Shown: positions 53,826-62,055 of the stretch, piece after piece
How the letters are laid out: the number at the start of each line of letters is the position of its first letter
How positions within the stretch are numbered: the stretch's first letter is position 1
Origin: Bacillus marasmi
GTDB taxonomy: Bacteria; Bacillota; Bacilli; Bacillales; Cytobacillaceae
Direction of reading: 5' to 3'
DNA length: 64,000 nt
NCBI RefSeq assembly: GCF_902168435.1
Contig: NZ_LR656167.1
Location: 186,001 to 250,000, forward strand
The notes under the pieces: model-generated
What the model was told of the DNA's origin: nothing
The model's database searches: none
The model's input: the letters and a program-made list of their open reading frames with translations, nothing else
Made by a program: the position numbers and the translations under genes

Positions 53826-54161
53826 ATGAAAAGAAAGTCATTGTTTGTCTTTGGTGCTATAGGAGTTCTCGCACTATCAATTGGATTTATGAAAGACTTG
53901 AAAAGTACAGAGATATTGGCAAAAGAACAACCAGTATCAGAAAGTGTATTTATAGGACAAGCAGATATTGATAATGGGGACCAACTAAGAGTTGTAACAG
54001 TAGAAGAACAAGAAATGCGAGAAAATAATCCTATTGAAGATAGGGATCAAACCTTAGTTATAACAGCAGAAGAACAAAATATGGTAGAGAACTCAACGGC
54101 TTTATCAGGATTTGTGTCGCAAGAAAATGGACCAGGCTTCTTTTTTGAGAAGGTAAAATAA
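53826..54161 (+). CDS. Exported protein with an internal repeat, unknown
   Basis: Not recognised. The 111 residues begin with a membrane/signal segment (KSLFVFGAIGVLALSIGFM). The mature part holds a tandem duplication: LRVVTVEEQEMRENNPIEDR and TLVITAEEQNMVENSTA align with (V/A)EEQ(E/N)M.EN in common. ATG 53826 is five bases after AGGAGGT; the upstream start at 53808 is inferior. Acidic and without Cys. It is flanked on both sides by long-form hairpin elements. Confidence 0.7.
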   Translation: MKRKSLFVFGAIGVLALSIGFMKDLKSTEILAKEQPVSESVFIGQADIDNGDQLRVVTVEEQEMRENNPIEDRDQTLVITAEEQNMVENSTALSGFVSQENGPGFFFEKVK

Positions 54162-54186
54162 ACTTAAATATAGTTATTAAACAAAC

Positions 54187-54230
54187 GGGCGCGTATCCAT
54201 AGCAAGGATAAGCGTCCTTTTTCTTTTTGG
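54187..54230 (+). repeat. GGGCGC hairpin element, long form
   Basis: GGGCGCGTATCC, loop ATAGCAA, GGATAAGCGTCC, then TTTTTCTTTTTGG. GGGCGC opposite GCGTCC has one G-U pair. Confidence 0.88.
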
Positions 54231-54312
54231 CAAGATTGTGGAGTAACTTTGATTACTGAAAGCCTCAAACTTGTGTGTTAAGATACGGAATAAACGAATT
54301 GGAGGGGTCAGA

Positions 54313-54861
54313 TTGTTCATACATAAAATAAACGACGACTTATCCTTAAAATTAATAGAATTAAAGGATAGCGAAAGGGTATTTGAATTAACAGATAAGT
54401 CTAGGGCTCATTTAAGGGAATGGTTGCCTTGGTTAGACATTACTACAAAACTCGAAGATACCACTGGGTTTATCAAAGGGTGTTTAAAAGGATTTGATGA
54501 AAATAAGAGCTTAAATTCAGTTATTTTATTTAAAGGAGAGATTGTTGGTGTTGCAGGCTACAATAGCATTAATTGGTCAAATAAGACCGCATATATTGGT
54601 TATTGGCTTGGTGAAGAATTTCAAGGAAATGGGATAATGACATTGGTGGCAAAAGCATTAACTGATTATGCTTTTGTTGGATTGGGTTTAAATAAAGTTG
54701 AAATTAGGGCCGCTGTTGGCAATAAGAAAAGTAGAAGTATTCCTGAGAGATTGAACTTTGTAAATGAAGGATGTATTAGACATGCTGAGTGGTTATATGA
54801 CCACTATGTAGACCATGTTGTATATGGGGTTTTGGCGGAAGAATGGAATAAAATTGATTGA
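54313..54861 (+). CDS. RimL/YdaF-like GNAT N-acetyltransferase
   Basis: A 182-residue acetyltransferase of the ribosomal-protein-serine/alanine (RimJ/RimL) type. The order matches the family: N-terminal MFIHKINDDLSLKLIELKD, the GYWLGEEFQGNGIM acetyl-CoA loop (about 98-111, Q/RxxGxG with QGNG) and the AAVGNKKSRSIPERLNF block (about 136-152) that is nearly diagnostic. TTG 54313 stands five bases after GGAGGGG; the start at 54271 adds an unlikely extension. It closely resembles B. subtilis YdaF in plan. Target unknown. It is the only clear enzyme in the array. Confidence 0.88.
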   Translation: MFIHKINDDLSLKLIELKDSERVFELTDKSRAHLREWLPWLDITTKLEDTTGFIKGCLKGFDENKSLNSVILFKGEIVGVAGYNSINWSNKTAYIGYWLGEEFQGNGIMTLVAKALTDYAFVGLGLNKVEIRAAVGNKKSRSIPERLNFVNEGCIRHAEWLYDHYVDHVVYGVLAEEWNKID

Positions 54862-54876
54862 GTTTCTTCAGCTATA

Positions 54877-54930
54877 GGGCGCGTATCCATAGCAAGGATA
54901 AGCGCCCTTTACATTTTGGGGCCATATAAT
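54877..54930 (+). repeat. GGGCGC hairpin element, best-matched copy
   Basis: GGGCGCGTATCC, loop ATAGCAA, GGATAAGCGCCC: all paired except the G/A bulge facing. TTTACATTTTGGGGCCATAT follows, matching the copy at 53690. Confidence 0.9.
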
Positions 54931-55072
54931 TGCAGAACACTTTTAAAGAAAATTGGATATATATGTTAGGATATAGTTAAGGTTGTGAAGTATTACACTT
55001 CAACTAAAGAACTGTTTAGCAGAAAACTAGTATTAAGGATTTGTCGTAATAGTGTAATGAAAGGGTGTATTG

Positions 55073-55633
55073 ATGAAATTCTTATTTTCGATATTATTCG
55101 TACTTATTTTAATCATTTCAGGTTGTAGCAACGTAGATGACGAAATAAAAACAGAACAAAAAACAATAGAACAAGCATCTTTAGAAAGTGATATCCCATC
55201 AGCAAATATTTTTTATACGGAGGAAATAGGCACTCAAGAAGCGTTCTCCCTTTTTCAATCTCCAAATGGGTGTGGGGTTATGAACTTTTCTAAAAGTAAG
55301 AATGGATGGGTTTATCAAGGTTACTCATCTTTTCAATATGATATAGAAGATATTTCATCTTTTACTTTAAGTCAGTCATCCTGGCATAAAGGGGAAATCT
55401 CTCTAAATAAAGAAAGTTATTATTCAACGGTTTTTTTAGGCGAAATAATTGACCCAGAGATTGATAAAATTATTGTTGAATATGACAATATGAATGGAGA
55501 GGCAAATATTGTAGAAAATAATGGGAGAAGGTTTTGGTATCTTTTATCTGAGCCAGATAAGGGTTATGATTCAGTAAATACGATTTCTGCTTACTCTTCT
55601 GATGGAAAATTACTTTATATAGAAGAAGGTTGA
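55073..55633 (+). CDS. Lipoprotein of unknown function
   Basis: Not recognised. A signal peptide with lipobox ISGC (about 16-19) starts a 186-residue protein. The mature part contains one further Cys (in PNGCGVMNF), many Ser/Tyr residues and strand-like alternation, e.g. NKESYYSTVFLGEI, suggesting a small beta-domain on the outer face of the membrane. ATG 55073 follows AAAGGGTG; the TTG at 55070 is one codon earlier. It is a single gene between hairpin elements. Confidence 0.75.
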   Translation: MKFLFSILFVLILIISGCSNVDDEIKTEQKTIEQASLESDIPSANIFYTEEIGTQEAFSLFQSPNGCGVMNFSKSKNGWVYQGYSSFQYDIEDISSFTLSQSSWHKGEISLNKESYYSTVFLGEIIDPEIDKIIVEYDNMNGEANIVENNGRRFWYLLSEPDKGYDSVNTISAYSSDGKLLYIEEG

Positions 55634-55670
55634 TTTAGTAACACTAGGGGGCTAGAAACAAATAAGTATG

Positions 55671-55730
55671 AGCACCTTTGTCTTCCGTAAACGGGTGCTT
55701 TGCTTCAACTGGATGCAAGGCATTTTTTTC
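55671..55730 (+). terminator. Terminator region after the lipoprotein gene
   Basis: AGCACC pairs with GGTGCT, and GCTTTGC pairs with GCAAGGC (one G-U) before a run of seven T at about 55724. The two hairpins share bases and are alternatives. Confidence 0.55.
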
Positions 55731-55838
55731 TGATCATAAAACAGGGGTAACTTATTTAACACAATGGGACTTGTACAAGTCTATTAAAAAAATTACAAGA
55801 ATTAACAAAAAATGTCTACTAATCGGGATTAATGGACA

Positions 55839-56057
55839 CTAGTTATCGTTAAATTCTACCTCACTAATATCTACCTCTTTAATGATAACATCTTTATTCG
55901 GATCTGGATCATAGTCTAAAAGAAGAAATAAAAGCAGTATTAAGATAAGGATAAGAGCAGTGAAAATTATCTCCTTAGTATTTTTTTTCGAATCTTTATC
56001 TTGTTGTTGCTTTCTATAATTCGACTGAATTTTTTTTGTGTTATAATCTTGTTTCAT
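55839..56057 (-). CDS. Small single-pass membrane protein, unknown
   Basis: Not recognised. The 72 residues show a Gln/Lys-rich hydrophilic N-terminus (about 1-28), one long helix of Ile/Leu (ALILILILLLFLLL, about 34-47) and an acidic C-terminal tail (DYDPDPNKD onward), so the tail should be outside. AGGTGGG precedes the minus-strand ATG by six bases. The gap 56058-56237 upstream holds nothing else that I can identify. Confidence 0.65.
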   Translation of the reverse strand: MKQDYNTKKIQSNYRKQQQDKDSKKNTKEIIFTALILILILLLFLLLDYDPDPNKDVIIKEVDISEVEFNDN

Positions 56058-56237
56058 AATAATCCCACCTAAAGATATATACAGATTAGTAAGTATTTCT
56101 CCATTTGATATAACAAACCCTTTAAGGACAAAAAATTTTCAATAAATGCATTAACAGAACATAACGTCAAAAATATCAAGGAAGTATTAGCACAATAAAG
56201 AAATATTCTTTCTTTTATATTAAGATTTCCCACAATC

Positions 56238-56272
56238 GGGCGCTATCCTGTAGGGATCAGCGCTTATTTTCA
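56238..56272 (+). repeat. GGGCGC hairpin element
   Basis: AATCGGGCGCTATCC, loop TGTA, GGGATCAGCGCTT and ATTTTC. A variant with a shorter loop. Confidence 0.8.
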
Positions 56273-56347
56273 ATATGGATGATTTAACAAAACAACACCT
56301 GCTAATGAGAAAGAGATCCTTATATAAAGGTTTAGGGGGATTGAGAT

Positions 56348-56417
56348 ATGGCTTTCTGGTATATGCTTTTTATTAATACTTCCATTTGCTACTGTAGTAT
56401 CAGCAACGGATGATTAA
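56348..56417 (+). pseudogene. Possible remnant of a small secreted-protein gene
   Basis: TTAGGGGGATTGAGAT is a ribosome-site-like lead to ATG 56348, giving MAFWYM. A frame change would join it to LILPFATVVSATDD (56373-56417), which reads like the end of a signal peptide. The evidence is weak. Nothing else is seen in 56273-56537. Confidence 0.25.
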
Positions 56418-56537
56418 GGAAAAAGGACGACTGCTTGTGAAGTGTGCTACTTTATGTAGTGAAAGCTAAAATACTTCCAGCTTTCTCTTGAAATATTAAT
56501 TAGTATTTATTACCATGATGATGCGGAGGTATGTAAA

Positions 56538-56984
56538 ATGAAAAAAGTACTTGTAACTGGTTTTGCTTCTGTGGTCATTGCGACTGCTTGGTTTGGAACC
56601 GGTGGAAAGAATAGCGAAGCACTTGAATCTAACAACGTTAAGAACAATAAAGTGGTTGTTTTCACAGCACTAGATGAAAATCTTAAAGACAATGGAACGA
56701 TTTCAGATGGAATCCATAATACTTCTATGATCCTGAATGATTCACTTGAACACGCTTCAAGTTTTTCGGAAATAAAAGGAATTGAAAATATCGAAATATA
56801 TATGAACGGAGTTATTGAACTTGCTGAGGAACGAAATGCTGCACAATTAATTAAAGATAGACTAAATCAGTCTAATCAGCTAATTCAGCAAGCTATTTCG
56901 GAGCAAGACATTAACAAGCTTCATCAGGCTGACAAGATCTTATTAGATCTTGATCTGGAGTTTAATGAAGGAGTATCACTATAA
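56538..56984 (+). CDS. Exported helical protein, unknown
   Basis: Not recognised. The 148 residues start with a short hydrophobic segment (VLVTGFASVVIATAWFG) that may be a signal peptide or anchor. The mature part has low aromatic content and heptad-like helices rich in Asn, Gln, Ile and Leu (NQLIQQAISEQDINKLHQAD), suggesting a small helical bundle. GCGGAGGT precedes the ATG. It is followed after 28 bp by a GGGCGC-type element. Confidence 0.7.
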   Translation: MKKVLVTGFASVVIATAWFGTGGKNSEALESNNVKNNKVVVFTALDENLKDNGTISDGIHNTSMILNDSLEHASSFSEIKGIENIEIYMNGVIELAEERNAAQLIKDRLNQSNQLIQQAISEQDINKLHQADKILLDLDLEFNEGVSL

Positions 56985-57011
56985 AAATATAAAGTAGTAA
57001 ATTCCGCGATT

Positions 57012-57062
57012 GGGCGCGAAAATTCAACAACTTGGACTGTTTTTTGAGCAGTCCATTTTTCT
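57012..57062 (+). repeat. GGGCGC element, second subtype, with terminator
   Basis: GGGCGCGAAAATTCAACAAC is followed by TTGGACTGTTTTTTGAGCAGTCC: GGACTG (57034-57039) and CAGTCC form the stem and ATTTTTC follows. The same GCGCGAAAAT(G)CAACAAC head recurs at 60421 and 61880. Confidence 0.85.
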
Positions 57063-57174
57063 TCGCCATTAGCCAGGTATAGGGCAGGTTTGTGAAAGAA
57101 AGGTTAAAAGAAAAATTTAACCAAGTTCAAAAGGTAAATGGTAAAATTAAGAAAAAAAGAAGTTTGGTGAGAAA

Positions 57175-57422
57175 ATGTTTTATTGGAAATTAAGAATTCC
57201 ACTTTTATTGGTTGTTATGGGATTTGCATCAGGCATGTTACAAAAATTCCCTAATCTCTTTCAAGTAACGCGTCTAATTTCATAAGAAGTGCTATGTTTA
57301 TAGGTTTAATCGGTATCATTCTTTTTGTTTTAGAAAGATCAAAGGAATGAAAAAAAGGTTCATTTTTTTTTGGTGTTGGGTTAATCTTATTTGCTGTCAC
57401 CTTTGACTTCATAATGGTATAG
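57175..57422 (+). pseudogene. Frameshifted small membrane-protein gene
   Basis: Three pieces in different frames join into one plausible product of about 82 residues with three hydrophobic helices. Piece one: ATG 57175, MFYWKLRIPLLLVVMGFASG, to a TAA at 57283. Piece two: SAMFIGLIGIILFVLERSKE to a TGA at 57348. Piece three: KKGSFFFGVGLILFAVTFDF to a TAG at 57420. Shifts fall near TAATTTCATAAG (about 57276-57287) and the A-run at 57350-57356. A weak TTGGTGAG ribosome site precedes. Either a decayed gene or sequence errors. Confidence 0.6.
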
Positions 57423-57639
57423 TTTTTCTTCTTAGAAGCATATTGGATTATTGGTGAAGATGGTTGGTCTCAGCAAATGTTTAAGAATATTTGATCAATC
57501 TAATTAGATGTTAGACTAAATTCATTTATTAGTGAAAATGGGAAATACAGACTGTTATTTAACGAACAGAAACTATTCAGTATTAAGTTTTTTGTTATTT
57601 TGAAAAATAATACTTCATTACATGGGGAGTAAATTTAAT

Positions 57640-58989
57640 ATGATTGCTCAATATAGGATTGAACCAGACGATGCTCTAGCTTTCCGTCGAGATGCTGAAA
57701 AGACTTCCATTAGAATATACATAATAAATTTGCTTATGCCTTGGGTTTTTACCGCAGCTTTTTTTCTATACTTTTTCTTTAAAATTAGAACTATTCCAGA
57801 TGTCTACTTTGATGAATTATTTCCAACGTATTCCAAATGGTTTTTTCTAGTCTTTCATTCATGCATCATATTCTTTATTGTCTTCCCCCTACTTAAACAA
57901 GTAACCAATTATCTTGCTGAAAAAATCATGATAAAAAAATTAGAGTGGTCTTCTTATTTTGGAGAGCGCAAATTGTTTATAGATGATTCCGGTATCACAA
58001 TAGAGCAGTCAAATGCAACGAAAACATATAAATGGAAAAATATAGTGAGAGTTAGTGAAGATGACCTTCGTTATTACGTTTATATAACCGATATTAAAGC
58101 ATTTATTATAAAAAAGAACTATTCCTCTTTATCTGAAGCGGACCAAGAAGAACTTGGTCATATACTAAGAAGATATACAGTTCATTTATCGACCAGTAAA
58201 ATGAAAGCACAAAAGAAATTCAGTATATCATTAAAGACTAAAACGATCCTACTGTTTCTATATTTATTGACAATCGGCTTTTCAAAACTAGATTGGGGAA
58301 TTACTCTCAATGAAGCGTCAAAAGAGGTCAATTCATTGTTTGAACTTACAGATGACCCGAAGGCTTTTAAAACTATAAAAGACAGTCTCAGCCAAGAGGA
58401 AATTAATTATGCAAGACAGGCGGTATATCATATTTATGATATTGGAATCTTTGATACAGAAAAAGATATGGAACGCACTCGATTATACGAACTTATTCAT
58501 AGGGCACAAAATCAACTAAACGAAAAACTTGGTATTCCAACCGAGCCAAAAAGTCTTGTTTATGGCGGTGAAAGCAAAACATGGAAAATTACTGATTATA
58601 AAATTGAAGCCACCGTATGGGAATTTCAGGCTCACTCTGTCCCAATTATTATGAAAGAACAAACCAAGTATCTAGCAAACTATTTTAAAGTGAAAGCATA
58701 TATAGATTTTGATGAAGAATTATTCGAAAATCATATGTTATATGAATTTGAACTGACACCTGAAAAGCCAAAGAATTTTGGAGAGGATTTAATTGTCACC
58801 GAAGGGGAACTTAATATTGCCAAGCATACAACCCCCTATTATTCCTCGCCAAAATTGGTAAACAAATATGGAGAACCAGCAACTTTAAAAGACATCGAGA
58901 AAGTCTATTTCATCATTGAATGGGTAGGTCAACAAGATTTGGAAAAGAAAAAGGAAATAGTGATTTTACACCAAATAGATAATACATAA
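57640..58989 (+). CDS. YcxB-like membrane protein fused to a large unknown domain
   Basis: The largest gene of the accessory region (449 residues). Two N-terminal helices (about 24-48 and 70-92) precede a domain with WSSYFGERKLFIDDSGI and KTYKWKNIVRVSEDDLRYYVYI, the layout of YcxB-like/PH-related membrane proteins. A third helix (about 205-220, TILLFLYLLTIGFS) is followed by about 230 residues of soluble sequence that I cannot place. GGGGAG stands ten bases before ATG 57640. Usual YcxB-type proteins end near residue 190, so this looks like a two-part protein. Confidence 0.75.
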   Translation: MIAQYRIEPDDALAFRRDAEKTSIRIYIINLLMPWVFTAAFFLYFFFKIRTIPDVYFDELFPTYSKWFFLVFHSCIIFFIVFPLLKQVTNYLAEKIMIKKLEWSSYFGERKLFIDDSGITIEQSNATKTYKWKNIVRVSEDDLRYYVYITDIKAFIIKKNYSSLSEADQEELGHILRRYTVHLSTSKMKAQKKFSISLKTKTILLFLYLLTIGFSKLDWGITLNEASKEVNSLFELTDDPKAFKTIKDSLSQEEINYARQAVYHIYDIGIFDTEKDMERTRLYELIHRAQNQLNEKLGIPTEPKSLVYGGESKTWKITDYKIEATVWEFQAHSVPIIMKEQTKYLANYFKVKAYIDFDEELFENHMLYEFELTPEKPKNFGEDLIVTEGELNIAKHTTPYYSSPKLVNKYGEPATLKDIEKVYFIIEWVGQQDLEKKKEIVILHQIDNT

Positions 58990-59069
58990 CAGGACGATTG
59001 CCAAATATGGTGGTCGCATTTCCATATTCAGTCGAAAAAAGCAAATTGATAAGTCTTTATTCCATTAAA

Positions 59070-59104
59070 GGGCGCGTTTCGCTAAGAAATGCGTCTATTT
59101 TCAT
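59070..59104 (+). repeat. GGGCGC hairpin element
   Basis: AAAGGGCGCGTTTC, loop GCTAA, GAAATGCGTCT and ATTTTC. The inner arm GTTTC/GAAAT is different from other copies but still pairs. Confidence 0.85.
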
Positions 59105-59225
59105 TCAATGCTCATTTCTTATGAAGTAGTGCTGCTCATTTTGAAATTAAGTTTCGTATTGTTAAATAAGGGTGTGCTTTTTGGAGAAACTACTATCAAA
59201 ATTCCGTTAGAATTGAGGGACTAAA

Positions 59226-59708
59226 GTGGGTTATCATATTAGATTTATCATTGTACTACTTCTTCTGGTTAGTAACCCTATAATCATTTCAGCTAAAGAA
59301 ATTAAGTATAATCACAACAGCATTACGATTCCAGAAATAAAGAAAAGTGTTGATTTTACCGTTTTGACTCCACAAAAAATTCCTGATGATTGGACATTAG
59401 ATACCAAATTAGATCCTTGGGTAATGCTGCATTATATGGATAACAAAGATAGGAAATTGATGGTTGCTATTCATTTAAGAAAGGGTTCTCAAATATCAGA
59501 TGGAGATTTTCCTAATGCTCAGAAGGTTGACGTTAATGGTAACAGGGGCTATTTTTCAAGATGGGCAGATAGTGATGAAATAGATAAATATGGAGACACC
59601 ATTACCGGAGGCATACTTAATTGGGTTGAAGATGGTACTCACATAGAAATGAGTAGTTCAATTATTCCAAAAGGAAAAATGTTGGAAATCGCAAGATCAA
59701 TGAAATAA
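59226..59708 (+). CDS. Secreted DUF4367-like protein
   Basis: A 160-residue exported protein. A signal peptide (FIIVLLLLVSNPIIISA, about 7-23) precedes a domain with ADWTL-type start (PDDWTLDTKL), a Gly-rich turn (VDVNGNRGYFSRW) and the ending MSSSIIPKGKMLEIARSM, which strongly recalls the C-terminus of DUF4367 proteins. Such domains often sit outside the membrane near anti-sigma factors or as single secreted proteins. The GTG start follows GAGGGAC. No partner gene is adjacent. Confidence 0.7.
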   Translation: MGYHIRFIIVLLLLVSNPIIISAKEIKYNHNSITIPEIKKSVDFTVLTPQKIPDDWTLDTKLDPWVMLHYMDNKDRKLMVAIHLRKGSQISDGDFPNAQKVDVNGNRGYFSRWADSDEIDKYGDTITGGILNWVEDGTHIEMSSSIIPKGKMLEIARSMK

Positions 59709-59755
59709 ATTTATTTAATGAGGCGAATGAAAAAATTATCAACCTTATTTACTGA

Positions 59756-59791
59756 AGAAAGGGCACAATTCTAAAGAATTGTGCTCTTTCT
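59756..59791 (+). repeat. Hairpin element, GGGCAC variant
   Basis: GAAAGGGCACAATTC and GAATTGTGCTCTTTC pair around TAAA with one G-U: GCAC replaces GCGC on one side and GTGC matches it on the other, a compensatory change against other copies. Confidence 0.88.
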
Positions 59792-59864
59792 ATTTTGGTG
59801 AAATTATCAAGTAAGGTGAAAAGGTGTGTTTTTACCAAAATTTTCATAAATTAAATAAACAAAA

Positions 59865-60040
59865 ATGAATGAAAGGTGTAAAATTACTCTATCTACTATT
59901 ATGGCGTAACGAAAAATGGGAAAAAGGTAAAACAGTTCTGTGAGGTAGATCCGTTGCCAGTATTAGAAGATGGAACTATTCTCGATATAACGACAAAACA
60001 CCAAAAAAAAAATTGTGCTAACTCATATGATAATAGGTAA
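59865..60040 (+). pseudogene. Frameshifted coding remnant
   Basis: ATG 59865 (MNERCKITLSTIMA, TAA) and an overlapping second frame (NYSIYYYGVTKNGKKVKQFC and onward, ending NCANSYDNR at 60040) look like two parts of one broken gene. The second frame has no start codon. A run of ten A near 60003-60012 is a further weak point. Product unknown. Confidence 0.4.
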
Positions 60041-60058
60041 CATTGGGGGGGCTATATT

Positions 60059-60394
60059 ATGTCTAAGAAAATTATTATCCTAGTTTCAATAATCTCTTTG
60101 GTAATTATTGGTTTCCTTATTAATTGCTATCCTGTTCAAAGAAGCATGGCTGATAAGGCTGTTCAACAATACATGGATAAACAAGGGATTTCCAAAGATA
60201 ATATTGTTGGCAAAAACATAATGAAGGATTATAAACAGGGTGGGTATGAGATAGACATTGTATTAAAAGATGATCCAGGCCTTGTATATTCTTATTTTTG
60301 GAGAAAAGAAAATGGAGTTGTATTGCTTGTATTTATTAATGGTACTGCAGGTATTGATGAGGGAATGAAGTATCCTCCTTTAGAAAACCATTAA
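60059..60394 (+). CDS. DUF3139-like exported/membrane protein
   Basis: A 111-residue protein with an N-terminal hydrophobic anchor (IIILVSIISLVIIGFLI) and a small alpha/beta domain. YMDKQGISKDNIVGK followed by GYEIDIVLKDDPGLVYSYFW agrees with the DUF3139 family of Bacillus, which is common in multi-copy small-gene clusters. TTGGGGGGG precedes the ATG. Function unknown. It stands as a single gene, with a second-subtype element 27 bp behind. Confidence 0.72.
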   Translation: MSKKIIILVSIISLVIIGFLINCYPVQRSMADKAVQQYMDKQGISKDNIVGKNIMKDYKQGGYEIDIVLKDDPGLVYSYFWRKENGVVLLVFINGTAGIDEGMKYPPLENH

Positions 60395-60416
60395 TAAATA
60401 ATGATGGAAATTCCAA

Positions 60417-60450
60417 AATCAGGCACGAAAATGCAACAACTTGGACTGTC
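60417..60450 (+). repeat. GGGCGC element, second subtype (incomplete)
   Basis: ATCAGGCACGAAAATGCAAC and AACTTGGACTGTC match the elements at 57012 and 61880, but the closing CAGTCC arm and T-run are missing. Confidence 0.75.
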
Positions 60451-60502
60451 AGTAGAAGACCATCATATGATTTTATGTTGAAGAGCAGTTTGGGGGGAGA
60501 CA

Positions 60503-60802
60503 ATGAGAGTAATTTTAGAGCTAATACGTATTGTTTTTATATTTCTGCTTCTAGGTGGACTTGCAGGGTTAGCAATAGAAAATATCTATACAATAAACGA
60601 TGTTACTGAGAGGTATCAGTGGATTGGAGCACTTGGAATCTATGTTTCACTCTTTGTATTGTATAGGAATAAGTTCCAATTTTCAGGTTGGTATAAGGGG
60701 AAAGGACGTAAAAGGCTATCCAAAGCTGCAACAATTAATTTATTGAGTTGTTCAATTTTTATGCTGACATTACCCATTATATTAGGATTAATAATAAACT
60801 GA
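60503..60802 (+). CDS. Three-helix membrane protein, unknown
   Basis: Not recognised. The 99 residues hold three hydrophobic helices (about 5-25, 41-55 and 76-98) and a basic cytoplasmic loop (YKGKGRKRLSKA, about 64-75), a common plan for small Bacillus membrane proteins. GGGGGGAG precedes the ATG. It is one gene between two elements of different subtype. Confidence 0.72.
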   Translation: MRVILELIRIVFIFLLLGGLAGLAIENIYTINDVTERYQWIGALGIYVSLFVLYRNKFQFSGWYKGKGRKRLSKAATINLLSCSIFMLTLPIILGLIIN

Positions 60803-60875
60803 CTAAAAGAATATTGTAACTAAATGGTATTTTAGCTAACGGTGGAGTAAGTATAGAGTTAATATTTTAGATATT

Positions 60876-60918
60876 CAGCAATCGGGCGCAATTATCGAGA
60901 GATGATTGCGCCATTTCA
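60876..60918 (+). repeat. GGGCGC hairpin element
   Basis: TTCAGCAATC is followed by GGGCGCAATTATC, loop GAGA, GATGATTGCGCC and ATTTC. GGCGCAAT pairs with ATTGCGCC perfectly; the inner arm again differs from other copies. Confidence 0.9.
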
Positions 60919-61170
60919 TGTTTGGTCAGAAGGTGAAATAACAATTTTTTGTAGTATCTTCCCTAGTTAAAGAAAAATTTATCAATAAATCAACAAGAAG
61001 ATGGCGGAATGAAGACAGAAATCTCGTTGAATCTATTAGTTTGGAGAACCTAATAATAATGAAATAGTCATACGTCAAATCTCCACAAATTCTAAAATAC
61101 TCTTTAAGGCGTGTTTGCCTTTTTATGTTACGATTAAATTGGAAAAATTTATAAAGGTGGTTTCGTTAAC

Positions 61171-61833
61171 ATGAAAAAAATACTTTTCATAATCGCCATA
61201 ATTGTCATTTTTGGAGGATTTGCAACAGGATGCAATTTAATTAAAGATGACAATGAACAAGAGAAAACCTTAACATCAAGTAACAAAACAACTAATAATG
61301 AAAAGGTTGTGGATGAAAAAGCGTGGAAGGACATTACTAAACTTAAAATTCCTGAAGGTGAAAAATCAGATTATCCTACTAATGCAAAAGATTGGATTGC
61401 TTCTGAAAATCTTATATTTAACGAAGAGCCTGTCCAAGATTCGAAATTAATTCAAGCTGGATTTGATAAGTACTATCATTATTATCTCGAAGCCATTACC
61501 ATACCATCAGATCTTGCAATAATAAAAGTCAAGGGGATTTCGATAGAAAAGGATTTTGCCAATATTGAACAACTTTCCAGCATTATTCAAGAAGAACACG
61601 ATAAACGTACTGAGCACATTGATCCGAATCGGTCTGATAAACGTGAAGCAAACGCCGAATGGAAAGCACCAAGCGAAAGACTCGTCAAAGCAAGTGACTT
61701 TTTAAAACAGTTGTTTTATGACCTTGATATTGCGATTAACAAAGACGGTAAAGGGGAACTATACGGAGTTGCACACCAGGTAGATGGACAAAATGTAGAT
61801 GAGTTAGAAGTTTTTATTCAAGATGAAGAATAG
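61171..61833 (+). CDS. Lipoprotein of unknown function
   Basis: Not recognised. Lipobox ATGC (Cys21) after a hydrophobic core, a linker rich in Thr/Ser/Asn/Lys, and a largely helical acidic domain of about 175 residues (220 in total) with YYHYYLEAIT and LVKASDFLKQLFYDLDIAINKDGKGE. It may be a surface-anchored helical protein. AAAGGTGG precedes the ATG by ten bases. No Cys besides the lipid site. Single gene; a second-subtype element follows 46 bp later. Confidence 0.75.
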   Translation: MKKILFIIAIIVIFGGFATGCNLIKDDNEQEKTLTSSNKTTNNEKVVDEKAWKDITKLKIPEGEKSDYPTNAKDWIASENLIFNEEPVQDSKLIQAGFDKYYHYYLEAITIPSDLAIIKVKGISIEKDFANIEQLSSIIQEEHDKRTEHIDPNRSDKREANAEWKAPSERLVKASDFLKQLFYDLDIAINKDGKGELYGVAHQVDGQNVDELEVFIQDEE

Positions 61834-61878
61834 TGCTCATTTAGGAACAATGCTTGAATTTTAGCCTAATAAAGTAAA

Positions 61879-61932
61879 TGGCGCGAAAATGCAACAACTA
61901 GGGCTGTTAATTTCAGCAGTCCATTCTTCCTC
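61879..61932 (+). repeat. GGGCGC element, second subtype, with terminator
   Basis: TGGCGCGAAAATGCAACAAC, then TAGGGCTGTTAATTTCAGCAGTCC. GGGCTG and CAGTCC pair with one G-U. Compare 57012. Confidence 0.85.
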
Positions 61933-62055
61933 CAATCTGTCCTAAAAGCAAAAAATATTTTATCGAATACCCAGAGGTACATTTGCTGAAGTAAATGGAG
62001 TGGAAAAACTGGGTTAGTATATTTATTTTTTCGTTTTGTACAATATTCCAGAAAC

